NCBI GenBank assembly: GCA_965229005.1 | Contig: CBDDIP010000001.1 | Location: forward strand, 1,054,001-1,118,000 | Direction of reading: 5' to 3' | DNA: 64,000 nucleotides | DNA from: CBDDIP01 sp965229005 | GTDB lineage: Bacteria > Actinomycetota > Acidimicrobiia > Acidimicrobiales > Ilumatobacteraceae | Shown: positions 48,482 through 56,587 of the stretch, piece after piece | How positions within the stretch are numbered: position 1 is the stretch's first letter | How the letters are laid out: each line of letters opens with the position of its first letter | Translations under genes and position numbers: made by a program | The notes under the pieces: generated by a model | Databases searched by the model: none | Told to the model about the DNA's origin: nothing | Seen by the model: the letters and a program-made list of their open reading frames with translations, nothing else

Positions 48482-51400
48482 ATGACCGAGATCCACGTTC
48501 CTGCCAACCCGGTGCGCTTCGTCACCGCGGCCAGCCTCTTCGACGGACACGACGCGTCGATCAACATCATGCGCCGCATCCTGCAGGCGCAGGGCGCCGA
48601 GGTGATCCACCTCGGCCACAACCGATCGGTGGACGAGGTGGTGCGCGCCGCCATCCAGGAGGACGTGCAGGGCATCGCCGTCAGCTCGTACCAGGGCGGC
48701 CACGTCGAGTACTTCACCTACCTGCTCGACCGCTTGCGCGAGCAGGGCGCCAGTGACATCCGCATCTACGGCGGCGGTGGTGGCGTGATCGTGCCGAGCG
48801 AGATCGCCCTGCTCCACGAGCGCGGCGTCGCGCGCATCTTCTCGCCGCAGGACGGTCAGCGCCTCGGCCTGCCGGCGATGATCAACACGATGATCGCGGC
48901 GTGCGATCGCCCGCCGCAGGGTGACGGCTCGGTCGACCTCGACGCACTGCTCGGTGGAAGCCCACGCGCGCTCGCTCGTGCGATCACGGTGCTCGAGGCA
49001 GGCGTCGCCGACGACGCGCTGATCGCCGAGCTCACCGCCGCGGCTGCGCGTCGGCGCGTGCCCGTGCTCGGCATCACCGGCACCGGCGGCTCGGGCAAGT
49101 CCTCGTTGACCGACGAGCTGCTGCGCCGCTTCCGATTGGATCAGGCAGACAAGGTGCGCATCGCGGTCATCGCCATCGACCCGACGCGTCGGCGCGGCGG
49201 TGGCGCGCTGCTCGGCGACCGCATCCGCATGAACACGCTCGACAGCGGTCAGGTGTTCTTCCGCTCCCTGGCCACCCGCGCGGCGGGCGGCACGGTGCCC
49301 GAATGCCTCGACCACGTCATCCTCGCGGCGAAGGCGTGGGGCGCCGATCTGGTCGTCATCGAGACGCCGGGCATCGGACAGGGCGACGCGGCCATCGTGC
49401 CCCACGTCGACGTCCCCGTCTACGTGATGACGCCCGAGTTCGGCGCCTCGTCGCAGCTCGAGAAGATCGACATGCTCGACTTCGCCGAGGCCGTGGTGAT
49501 CAACAAGTTCGAGCGTCGCGGCGCCGACGACGCGCTGCGCGACGTACGGCGGCAGTGGGCCCGCAACCGCGAGCTGTTCCACGTGGACATCACCGAGCTG
49601 CCCGTGTTCGGCACCGTCGCCGCCCGGTTCAACGACAACGGCGTCACCGCGCTGTACCAGCACCTGCGCAGCGTCCTCGGTGAGCACGGGTTGGCGCTCG
49701 ACGCCGGCCAGCTACCGCATGTGGACGGCAAGACCTCGACGCACATCGGTGTCATCGTGCCGGCAGCACGCCAGCGCTACCTGGCCGAGGTGGCCGAGGC
49801 GGTGCGCGGTCACCACGCCGTCACCGCGCAGCAGGCTCGACTCGCCCGTCAACGTCAACAGCTCGGTGCCGCAGCGGCGCTGCTGGAGGCCGACGGCGTC
49901 GACGCATCGGACGCCAGACGCCTCGAGGCGACGACCGCAGCGAAGCTCCTGCCCGATGTGGTCGCCCTCCTCGACGCCTGGCCGGCTCGGTTCGCCGAGC
50001 TCGCCGGACCGCAGCGGGCGACGCGCGAATCGTTGTCCGGCACGCACGTGCCCAAGCTCTCGCTGCCGAAGTTCGAGGACCACGGCGAGCTCGTCCGCTT
50101 CCTGCGCTCGGAGAACCTGCCCGGCCACTTCCCGTTCGCGGCCGGCGTGTTCCCGTTCAAGCGCGAGGGCGAGGACCCGGCGCGCATGTTCGCCGGCGAG
50201 GGCGGCCCGGCGCGCACGAACCGGCGCTTCCAGCTGCTCTCCGAGGGGCAACCCGCCACTCGTCTGTCGACCGCGTTCGACTCCGTCACGCTCTACGGGT
50301 TCGATCCGGCCGAGCGGCCAGACATCTACGGCAAGGTCGGCAACTCCGGCGTCTCCATCGCCACGCTCGACGACATGAAGGTGCTCTACGGCGGCTTCGA
50401 CCTGTGCGACCCGAGCACGTCGGTGTCGATGACCATCAACGGCCCGGCGCCGACGCTGCTGGCGATGTTCCTCAACACGGCGATCGATCAGCAGCTCGAC
50501 GCGTTCGAGGCCGAGCACGGCCGCACACCCACGACCGACGAAGCGCTGGCCGTGCGCGAGCGCACGTTGCGCACCGTGCGCGGCACCGTGCAGGCCGACA
50601 TCCTCAAGGAGGACCAGGGCCAGAACACCTGCATCTTCTCGACCGAGTTCTCGCTCGGGGTGATGGCCGACATCGCCACCTGGTTCGTCGAGCACGACGT
50701 GCGCAACTTCTACTCCGTGTCGATCAGCGGCTACCACATCGCCGAAGCGGGCGCGAACCCGATCAGCCAGCTCGCGTTCACGCTGTCGAACGGGTTCACG
50801 TACGTCGAGACGTACCTCGCTCGCGGGATGAACGTGGACGACTTCGCCCCCAACCTGAGCTTCTTCTTCTCCAACGGGATGGACCCGGAGTACACCGTGC
50901 TCGGACGCGTCGCCCGACGCATCTGGGCGGTGACGATGCGCGATCGCTACGGGGCCAACGAGCGCAGCCAGAAGCTGAAGTACCACGTGCAGACGAGCGG
51001 CCGTTCACTGCACGCGCAGGAGATGGCCTTCAACGACATCCGCACGACGCTGCAGGCCCTGTGCGCGATCTACGACAACGCCAACTCCTTGCACACCAAC
51101 GCCTACGACGAGGCGGTCACCACGCCGACCGCCGAGTCGGTACGGCGCGCCCTCGCCATCCAGCTCGTGATCAACCGCGAGTGGGGTCTGGCGATGAACG
51201 AGAACCCGCTGCAGGGCAGCTTCATCGTCGAGGAGCTGACCGAGCTCGTCGAGGAGATGGTGCTGGCCGAGCTGGAGCGCATCAGTGAGCGCGGCGGCGT
51301 GCTCGGGGCGATGGAGACCGGCTACCAGCGCGGTCGAATCCAGGATGAGAGCATGCTCTACGAGCAGCGCAAGCACGACGGCACGCTGCCGATCATCGGC

Positions 51401-51679
51401 GTCAACACGTTCCGCAACCCGAACGGCGACGAGACCCCCGAGTCGCTCGAGCTGGCCCGCAGCGACGATGCCGAGAAGACGGATCAGATCAACCGGTTGC
51501 GAGACTTCCAGTCGCGCCACGCGGCGGAACGTCCCGCCGCGCTGGAGCGTCTGCGCGCTGCAGCCCTGGCCGGCGAGAACGTCTTCGCCGTGCTGATGGA
51601 TGCCGTCCGCTCGTGCTCGCTCGGCGAGATCACCGACGCCCTGTTCGACGTCGGCGGCCGCTACCGCCGCAACGTCTGA
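48482..51679 (+). CDS. icmF: Fused isobutyryl-CoA mutase IcmF (adenosylcobalamin-dependent)
   Basis: A 1065-residue fusion enzyme interconverting isobutyryl-CoA and n-butyryl-CoA with coenzyme B12. Residues 1-140 form the cobalamin-binding domain (SLFDGHDASINIM, with H23 as lower cobalt ligand). Residues about 190-420 are the MeaB-like GTPase chaperone with P-loop GITGTGGSGKSS (K206) and VVIETPGIGQGD. A linker leads to the mutase barrel from about 530: RTNRRFQLLSEGQPATRLSTAFDSVTLYG, KVGNSGVSIATLDDMKVLYGGFDLCD, NTCIFSTEFSLGVMADIATWF and NFYSVSISGYHIAEAGANP. The length and motif order are diagnostic for IcmF rather than methylmalonyl-CoA mutase. ATG 48482 is preferred over GTG 48464. Together with the dehydrogenase it suggests branched/linear C4 acyl-CoA catabolism. 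Confidence 0.96.
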   Translation: MTEIHVPANPVRFVTAASLFDGHDASINIMRRILQAQGAEVIHLGHNRSVDEVVRAAIQEDVQGIAVSSYQGGHVEYFTYLLDRLREQGASDIRIYGGGGGVIVPSEIALLHERGVARIFSPQDGQRLGLPAMINTMIAACDRPPQGDGSVDLDALLGGSPRALARAITVLEAGVADDALIAELTAAAARRRVPVLGITGTGGSGKSSLTDELLRRFRLDQADKVRIAVIAIDPTRRRGGGALLGDRIRMNTLDSGQVFFRSLATRAAGGTVPECLDHVILAAKAWGADLVVIETPGIGQGDAAIVPHVDVPVYVMTPEFGASSQLEKIDMLDFAEAVVINKFERRGADDALRDVRRQWARNRELFHVDITELPVFGTVAARFNDNGVTALYQHLRSVLGEHGLALDAGQLPHVDGKTSTHIGVIVPAARQRYLAEVAEAVRGHHAVTAQQARLARQRQQLGAAAALLEADGVDASDARRLEATTAAKLLPDVVALLDAWPARFAELAGPQRATRESLSGTHVPKLSLPKFEDHGELVRFLRSENLPGHFPFAAGVFPFKREGEDPARMFAGEGGPARTNRRFQLLSEGQPATRLSTAFDSVTLYGFDPAERPDIYGKVGNSGVSIATLDDMKVLYGGFDLCDPSTSVSMTINGPAPTLLAMFLNTAIDQQLDAFEAEHGRTPTTDEALAVRERTLRTVRGTVQADILKEDQGQNTCIFSTEFSLGVMADIATWFVEHDVRNFYSVSISGYHIAEAGANPISQLAFTLSNGFTYVETYLARGMNVDDFAPNLSFFFSNGMDPEYTVLGRVARRIWAVTMRDRYGANERSQKLKYHVQTSGRSLHAQEMAFNDIRTTLQALCAIYDNANSLHTNAYDEAVTTPTAESVRRALAIQLVINREWGLAMNENPLQGSFIVEELTELVEEMVLAELERISERGGVLGAMETGYQRGRIQDESMLYEQRKHDGTLPIIGVNTFRNPNGDETPESLELARSDDAEKTDQINRLRDFQSRHAAERPAALERLRAAALAGENVFAVLMDAVRSCSLGEITDALFDVGGRYRRNV

Positions 51680-51809
51680 ACGCGCCGGCAGCGCGCTGAA
51701 CCCACGCTCTGGAAGCGAGCACGTGGCGACGCTGCGGTGATCGATTCAGCACCGATCGCGGCGAGTCGGGGCTCGAACGGGCCGCGCCGGTCTTCGAAGC
51801 CGAGTAGCA

Positions 51810-51830
51810 GAGCGCCGCTCAGGGGCGCTC
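51810..51830. terminator. Hairpin between icmF and msrB
   Basis: GAGCGCC and GGCGCTC form a 7-base perfect stem with a 7-base loop, in the 171-base gap between the two convergent genes. It could end transcription from either side, but no U-tract follows, as is usual in GC-rich actinobacteria. No gene was found in the gap. Confidence 0.4.
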
Positions 51831-51850
51831 ACCTACTCGATTGCGCTGGA

Positions 51851-52258
51851 CTACTCGCTTGCAGGGTCGCGCTTGACGAGGTCGAGGGCGAGGGAGTTCA
51901 TGCAGTAGCGCTGGCCGGTGGGGTTGGGGCCGTCGGGGAAGACGTGGCCGAGGTGCGAGCCGCAGGCCCGGCAGCGGGCCTCGGTGCGCACCATGCCGTG
52001 GCTGACGTCGTCCACCAGCTCGACCGCGTCGGCGGCAGCGGTGTCGTAGAAGCTCGGCCAACCGCTGCCTGACTCGTACTTCGTCGACGCGTCGAACAGC
52101 AGGGCGTGGCACGCCGCGCAGTGGTACGTGCCGTCGCTGTGCTCGTCGACGTACTTGCCACTCCACGGTCGTTCGGTGGCCGCATGGCGAAGCACTTCGA
52201 ATTGGTCGGGTGAGAGCAGCTCGCGCCACTCGGCGTCGGTCTTGTCGATCTCGGGCAT
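51851..52258 (-). CDS. msrB: Peptide methionine-R-sulfoxide reductase MsrB
   Basis: A 135-residue repair enzyme that reduces methionine-R-sulfoxide in proteins. Family landmarks are present in order: LSPDQFEVLRHAATERPWSG, the first zinc CxxC (CAAC) in TYHCAACHALLFD, KYESGSGWPSFYD, HGMVRTEARCRACGSHLGHVFPDGP with the second CxxC (CRAC), and the catalytic Cys in RYCMNSLAL. The length is normal for a stand-alone MsrB. ATG 52258. It is divergent from the YihY-like gene 61 bases away, and convergent with icmF. Confidence 0.95.
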   Translation of the reverse strand: MPEIDKTDAEWRELLSPDQFEVLRHAATERPWSGKYVDEHSDGTYHCAACHALLFDASTKYESGSGWPSFYDTAAADAVELVDDVSHGMVRTEARCRACGSHLGHVFPDGPNPTGQRYCMNSLALDLVKRDPASE

Positions 52259-52319
52259 GCACCAAACGGTAACGCTGTCCGCTGGACACGAGACGCGTCG
52301 GGGGACATGCTGGGACAAG

Positions 52320-53213
52320 ATGAACTTGATCACCCGCGACGGTCGCTGGCAGCGGCGCAGAGACCGGATCGCCGCCTTCCGAGCGATCAGCATCCCCACC
52401 GCCATCGTTCGCCGGTTCTTCGCCATCGACGGGATGCGCAAGGCGATGCTGATGGCCTTCAACCTGTTCATCTCCGTCATCCCGCTGGCGATCTTCCTGT
52501 TCGCCCTGCTGTCCAAGGTGCGGGGCAACGTGTCGTTGGCGGATGCCTTCATCAAGCAGTTCCGCATCCACGGCGAGACCGAGGGCATCCTGCGCGACGC
52601 GTTCCCGCAGAACCGCAACGTGCTCAAGATCGCCTCGGTGGTGGTCGTCGGCTCGTTCGCGATCAGCGGCTTCGACGTCGCATCCGCGTTCCAACGCACC
52701 TTCGCCGAAGCCTGGCAGGTGGACCGACTGCACGGCTGGAAGGCCTCCGCCCGCGGCGCGATCTGGTTCCTCCTCGTGCTGGCGATCATGTGGATCGGCC
52801 AGATGGCCCAGCGCTACCCGATCCGTCACGGTTGGTGGGCCTACCTCGTCGTCGCTCCGGCGGTGATGATCGCCAACTACTGGTTCTGGATGGCGACGCC
52901 GGCACTGCTGCTCGACAAGACGCTGCCACGACGCGACGTGCGCCCCGGCGCCCTCCTCGGCATGGTCGGCAGCACCGCGCTGTGGGCCCTGTCACTAGTG
53001 ATCCTGCCGTCGTGGTTCAGCTGGTACGGCCGCGGCATGGGCGGCATCGGCATCGCACTCGCTCTGCTCAGTTGGATCTACGTGATCAGCATCGTGTGGG
53101 TGGTGATCGTCGTCATCTCCGCCGTGATGTGGGAACGATCGGCGCCGATCGACGACGTCGCCGACATCGAGACCAGTCAGCTCGACGAGGCGCCGATGTC
53201 GACGAGGAACTGA
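52320..53213 (+). CDS. YihY/BrkB-family membrane protein
   Basis: A 297-residue integral membrane protein of the YihY/virulence factor BrkB family. After a basic N-terminus (RDGRWQRRRDRIAAF) there are about six helices (MAFNLFISVIPLAIFLFALLSKV, VLKIASVVVVGSFAISGFDVASAFQRTFAEAW, GAIWFLLVLAIMWIGQM, WWAYLVVAPAVMIANYWFW, LLGMVGSTALWALSLVIL, IGIALALLSWIYVISIVWVVIVVISAVMW). The FQRTFAEAWQVDR segment is typical. The biochemical role is not established; it is not an RNase despite older names. ATG 52320. Its last 37 bases are overlapped by the convergent PilZ gene. Confidence 0.85.
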   Translation: MNLITRDGRWQRRRDRIAAFRAISIPTAIVRRFFAIDGMRKAMLMAFNLFISVIPLAIFLFALLSKVRGNVSLADAFIKQFRIHGETEGILRDAFPQNRNVLKIASVVVVGSFAISGFDVASAFQRTFAEAWQVDRLHGWKASARGAIWFLLVLAIMWIGQMAQRYPIRHGWWAYLVVAPAVMIANYWFWMATPALLLDKTLPRRDVRPGALLGMVGSTALWALSLVILPSWFSWYGRGMGGIGIALALLSWIYVISIVWVVIVVISAVMWERSAPIDDVADIETSQLDEAPMSTRN

Positions 53214-53509
53214 CCGGCCTCGGCGCGGTACTGCTCGTCGAACTCGACGGCGATCATCATCTCGTCGCCGGTGCGCTCCACTCGGGCGATGTGACCGACC
53301 ACGTGGCACCAGTGCGCGTCCTGGTGCTCGTCGCCGATCGAGGCGACGACGCGATCACCGGCGAGCAGCCCGATCGACTCGGTGAAGTTGACCAGCATGC
53401 CCTTCTCCGACACGTCGATCGCCGTCGCCGCCGGCAGGTGCGGATGACGCGACGTGGAGACGCGCACGAGCGGCTTGACGACTCGCCGGACCGCTTCCCG
53501 TCGCTCCAC
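53177..53509 (-). CDS. PilZ-domain protein, predicted c-di-GMP binder
   Basis: A 110-residue single-domain PilZ protein starting at GTG 53509. The c-di-GMP binding motifs are both present: RxxxR in the N-terminal ERREAVRR stretch (R4, R8) and [D/N]xSxxG in AIDVSEKGMLV, with a beta-barrel continuing through GDRVVASIG, HVVGHIARVERTGDEMMIAVEFDE. As a stand-alone receiver it should bind c-di-GMP and act on a partner; none is adjacent. The degenerate EAL protein (60088-61761) is the nearest c-di-GMP-related gene. Confidence 0.85.
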   Translation of the reverse strand: MERREAVRRVVKPLVRVSTSRHPHLPAATAIDVSEKGMLVNFTESIGLLAGDRVVASIGDEHQDAHWCHVVGHIARVERTGDEMMIAVEFDEQYRAEAGQFLVDIGASSS

Positions 53510-53569
53510 ACTCAGACAATTACCGGACGCAGGGCACGTTTGGGTCAGATCGGGGAAAGGATCTTCACG

Positions 53570-54187
53570 ATGACCTCCGTGACCTTCTTCTTCGACCCAG
53601 CCTGCCCGTGGACGTGGATCACCTCGCGCTGGGTGGTGGAGGTCGCCCCACAACGCGACCTGGACGTCACGTGGAAGATGTTCAGCCTGCGCCACCGCAA
53701 CAAGGACAACCCGGGCTACGACTGGATTCGCGACGAGCTCGACGCGCAGCACCCCGGCATGCGCGTGATCGCCGCAGCAGAGGAGCGGTTCGGCAACGAC
53801 GCCGTCGGGAGGCTGTACACGTCCTTCGGCACCCTCATCCACCACGATCGCGACGACGACCTCACCCGGCTCGCCGACGGCATCGAGATGGCCGGGCAGC
53901 CGCCCGAGCTGATCGACGCCGCGAACGACGAGATGTGGGACGAGCCGATCATCCGCTCCACCGACGAGGGCTGGGCGCTGGTCGGCGACGACGCCGGCAT
54001 CCCCATCGCAGCGATCGACGGCGCCGTCGCGAGCTACTTCGGGCCCGTGCTCAACCCCGCTCCCACCGGTGTCGACGCGCTGAAGCTGTGGGACGCGATG
54101 GCTGCGCTGGCGACCATCGACGGCGTCTACGAGATCAAGCGGACGAAGGAGGGCCGACCGCAGTTCGGCGCCCGTCCGCAGATCTGA
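53570..54187 (+). CDS. DsbA-fold mycothiol-dependent nitroreductase-like protein (Rv2466c family)
   Basis: A 205-residue thioredoxin-fold protein. TFFFDPACPWTWITSRWVVEVAPQRDLDVTWKMFSL matches the start of M. tuberculosis Rv2466c, and later segments (AAAEERFGNDAVGRLYTSFGTLIHHD, IPIAAIDGAVASYFGPVLNPAPTGVDALKLWDAM, YEIKRTKEGRPQF) agree throughout. Rv2466c is a mycothiol-dependent oxidoreductase with a CPWC site. Here the site reads C12-P-W-T15, so the second Cys is missing and only a one-Cys mechanism with mycothiol is possible. ATG 53570. The DGPF/ECF42 genes follow, but no shared operon is certain. Confidence 0.88.
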   Translation: MTSVTFFFDPACPWTWITSRWVVEVAPQRDLDVTWKMFSLRHRNKDNPGYDWIRDELDAQHPGMRVIAAAEERFGNDAVGRLYTSFGTLIHHDRDDDLTRLADGIEMAGQPPELIDAANDEMWDEPIIRSTDEGWALVGDDAGIPIAAIDGAVASYFGPVLNPAPTGVDALKLWDAMAALATIDGVYEIKRTKEGRPQFGARPQI

Positions 54188-54274
54188 CAGATTTCTTCGC
54201 GACCTGTCGAAACCGCCGATCCCCCGTTCGTTGTCAGGGTGAGGCCACCGCCTCCCAACCCCAAGGAGCCAGTC

Positions 54275-54628
54275 ATGAAGCAGTACATGTTGAGCGTGCA
54301 CATGGTCGAGGGCGCGCCGATGCCGTCCGAGGACGACATGCAGGCGGCGTTCGCCGCGGTCGATGCCTTCAACACCGACCTGATGCAGAGCGGCAAGTGG
54401 GTCTTCGGCGGCGGGCTGATGATGCCCGACACGGCGACGGTCGTTCGCGTCGACGACGGCCAGGTGCTCACCACCGACGGCCCGTTCGCCGAGACCAAGG
54501 AGCACCTCGGCGGCTTCTGGGTGATCAAGGCCGAGGACCTGGACGAGGCCCTGGCCATCGCCACCAAGGCCTCCGTCGCCTGCGCCAACCCCGTCGAGGT
54601 ACGTCCCTTCCAGGACGAGCCTGAGTGA
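54275..54628 (+). CDS. YCII-related DGPF-domain protein, ECF42 partner
   Basis: A 117-residue YCII-like ferredoxin-fold protein. ATG 54275 has AAGGAG at 54263-54268. Motifs: MKQYMLSVHMVEGA, FNTDLMQSGKWVFGGGLMMPDTATVVRV, and TTDGPFAETKEHLGGFWVI, which contains the DGPF signature. Proteins of this type are consistently encoded beside ECF42 sigma factors, and the sigma gene follows here. They are regulated targets or partners rather than anti-sigma factors. Enzymatic activity unknown. Confidence 0.92.
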   Translation: MKQYMLSVHMVEGAPMPSEDDMQAAFAAVDAFNTDLMQSGKWVFGGGLMMPDTATVVRVDDGQVLTTDGPFAETKEHLGGFWVIKAEDLDEALAIATKASVACANPVEVRPFQDEPE

Positions 54629-54658
54629 AGCCTGACGGCTTCGGGCGAAGCGCAGCAC

Positions 54659-54817
54659 AACTGGAGCCCGGGTGAGCGAGCGCCAGCGAGTGAACTCGGC
54701 AGGCCAGCGCAGCGAGCCCGAGATGACGGACGTCGACCGAACTGGAGCCCGGGTGAACGAGCGCAGCGAGTGAACTCGGCAGGCGAGCGCAGCGAGCCCG
54801 AGATAATGAACGTCGGC
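54659..54817. repeat. GCGAGC-rich dispersed repeat, locus C (two 81-base tandem copies)
   Basis: Copy 1 (54659-54739) and copy 2 (from 54740) share AACTGGAGCCCGGGTGAxCG, then GCAGCGAGTGAACTCGGCAG and GCGCAGCGAGCCCGAGAT. Copy 2 includes the ECF42 start codon (CGAGATAATG), while copy 1 has CGAGATGACG at the same place. The core matches loci A (8697) and B (42308). Confidence 0.85.
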
Positions 54818-56014
54818 GCCGTCTTTCGCCAGGAGTCGGGTCGAGTGATCGCCACCCTGGTCCGCGTCTTCGGCAGCATCGACATCGCCGAGGACGCGGT
54901 CCAGGAGGCGTTCGTGATCGCCACCCAACGATGGCCCGAGGTCGGCGTCCCGCCGAACCCCGGGGCGTGGATCACCACCACGGCACGCAACCGGGCGATC
55001 GATCGGCTGCGTCGCGAGTCCTCCCGCCACGACCGCTCCACCCAGGCCGCGCTCCTCCACGCACAGAACGAGACCGACGTGCTCGACCCGATGGCCGACG
55101 ACCTGTTGCGGCTGATCTTCACCTGTTGCCACCCGGCGTTGGCACCCAACGCCCAGGTGGCGTTGACGTTGCGCCTGATCGGCGGTCTCGAGACCGAGGA
55201 GATCGCTCGCGCCTTCCTGGTGCCAGAAGCCACGCTGGCGCAGCGCATCGTGCGGGCGAAGAACAAGATCCGCGACGCAGCGATCCCCTATCGCGTGCCC
55301 GACGACGCCGAGCTGCCGGACCGGCTGAAGCCGGTGCTCGCCGTCGTCTACCTGATCTTCAACGAGGGCCATGCGCCGTCGAGCGGCGCCGTGCTCGTGC
55401 GCACGGACCTGTGCGCCGAAGCGATCCGTCTCGCACGGTTGCTGAGCATGCTGATGCCCGACGAGCCCGAGGTGCTCGGACTGCTCGCTCTGTTGCTGCT
55501 CACCGAGGCACGCCGGTCGACCCGGCTCGACCGCGACGGTGCCGTCGTCCTGCTGCGTGATCAGGACCGCGGCCGGTGGAACACGGAACTGATCGCGGAA
55601 GGGCAGCGCATCGTCACCCGTTGCCTCCGCCGCGACCGTCCCGGGCCGTACCAGATCCAGGCCGCGATCAACGCCGTGCACACCGACGCCGCCACCGCTG
55701 CAGACACCGACTGGTCGCAGATCGTGCAGCTCTACGACCACCTGCTGCAGCTGCTGCCGACGCCGGTCGTTGCGCTCAACCGCGCCGTCGCCGTTGCCGA
55801 GCTCGACGGACCGGCTGCGGCCCTCGACATCGTCGACGCCCTGGCCCTGCACCAGTACCTGCCGTTCCACGCCACACGCGCCGACCTGTTGATGCGTCTC
55901 GGTCGCCGCCTCGACGCGGCGAGGGCCTACGAGGCCGCGATCGCTCTGTCCGGCAACGACGTGGAACGGTCGTTCTTCGAAGCACAGATGGTGAAGGCGA
56001 CCGCGCCACGCTGA
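54806..56014 (+). CDS. ECF42-type RNA polymerase sigma factor with C-terminal TPR-like extension
   Basis: A 402-residue extracytoplasmic-function sigma factor. Residues 1-75 form region 2 (FRQESGRVIATLVRVFGSIDIAEDAVQEAFVIATQRWP, GAWITTTARNRAIDRLRRES) and about 95-165 region 4 (LIFTCCHPALAPNAQVALTLRLIGGLETEEIARAFLVPEATLAQRIVRAKNKI). The remaining 230 residues are the ECF42-specific helical extension (LKPVLAVVYLIFNEGHAPS, AEAIRLARLLSMLMPDEPEVLGLLALLLL, a TPR-like AAINAVHTDA). ECF42 factors lack an anti-sigma; the extension is thought to regulate activity, and they control the adjacent DGPF gene. ATG 54806 lies inside repeat copy 2. Confidence 0.93.
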   Translation: MNVGAVFRQESGRVIATLVRVFGSIDIAEDAVQEAFVIATQRWPEVGVPPNPGAWITTTARNRAIDRLRRESSRHDRSTQAALLHAQNETDVLDPMADDLLRLIFTCCHPALAPNAQVALTLRLIGGLETEEIARAFLVPEATLAQRIVRAKNKIRDAAIPYRVPDDAELPDRLKPVLAVVYLIFNEGHAPSSGAVLVRTDLCAEAIRLARLLSMLMPDEPEVLGLLALLLLTEARRSTRLDRDGAVVLLRDQDRGRWNTELIAEGQRIVTRCLRRDRPGPYQIQAAINAVHTDAATAADTDWSQIVQLYDHLLQLLPTPVVALNRAVAVAELDGPAAALDIVDALALHQYLPFHATRADLLMRLGRRLDAARAYEAAIALSGNDVERSFFEAQMVKATAPR

Positions 56015-56072
56015 GGCGCGTCGGCACCGCGAGTTTTCCGGCATCGGCTGCACTGGCACTACGGTCGAGTCC

Positions 56073-56585
56073 GTGCCCGACGACGGATTTCGACCGAACG
56101 CCGACGACCTGCTGATCAACAACGCGCGCTACGCCGAAGCGTTCGACGACCACGATCTGGCGCTGCGTCCCGCGTTGCAGCTGGCGATCGTGGCGTGCAT
56201 GGACAGCCGCATGGACATCTTCCAGATGCTCGGGCTGGCCCACGGTGACGCGCACGTCATCCGCAACGCCGGCGGGGTCGTCACCGACGACGTCATCCGC
56301 TCACTCGTGCTCTCCCAGCGCCTGCTCGACACCCGCGAGATCATCCTGCTCCACCACACCGATTGCGGTCTGCAGAAGGTGGTCGCCGACGAGCTGCGCC
56401 AGGAGCTGGAGGACGAGACCGGCATCCGCCCGTCGTGGGCGCTCGAAGCGTTCAAGGACCCCTACGACGACGTCGCCCAATCGATCCGCCGGCTGCAGCT
56501 GAGCCCGTTCATCACCCACAAGGACCACATCCGCGGCTTCGTCTACCGCGTCGAGGACGGGCGCCTGGTCGAGGTCACGCCCTGA
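56073..56585 (+). CDS. Beta-class carbonic anhydrase
   Basis: A 170-residue enzyme hydrating CO2 to bicarbonate. The zinc ligands are visible: Cys in VACMDSRMD with its Asp-Arg dyad, and His and Cys in LLHHTDCGLQ. HVIRNAGGVVTDDVIRSLVLSQRLLDTREI and the C-terminal GFVYRVEDGRLVEV strand complete the fold. The size matches short beta-CAs of actinobacteria (Rv1284-like). Start GTG 56073; 58 bases after the sigma gene. The following lipoprotein gene starts 2 bases after its stop, so the two are one transcript. Confidence 0.93.
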   Translation: MPDDGFRPNADDLLINNARYAEAFDDHDLALRPALQLAIVACMDSRMDIFQMLGLAHGDAHVIRNAGGVVTDDVIRSLVLSQRLLDTREIILLHHTDCGLQKVVADELRQELEDETGIRPSWALEAFKDPYDDVAQSIRRLQLSPFITHKDHIRGFVYRVEDGRLVEVTP

Positions 56586-56587
56586 CG

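Noticed and set aside
53177..56122. A minus-strand frame of 981 codons covering the Rv2466c-like, DGPF and ECF42 genes
   Set aside because: Only its last 110 codons (PilZ) have a recognisable domain. The rest is the shadow of well-identified plus-strand genes.
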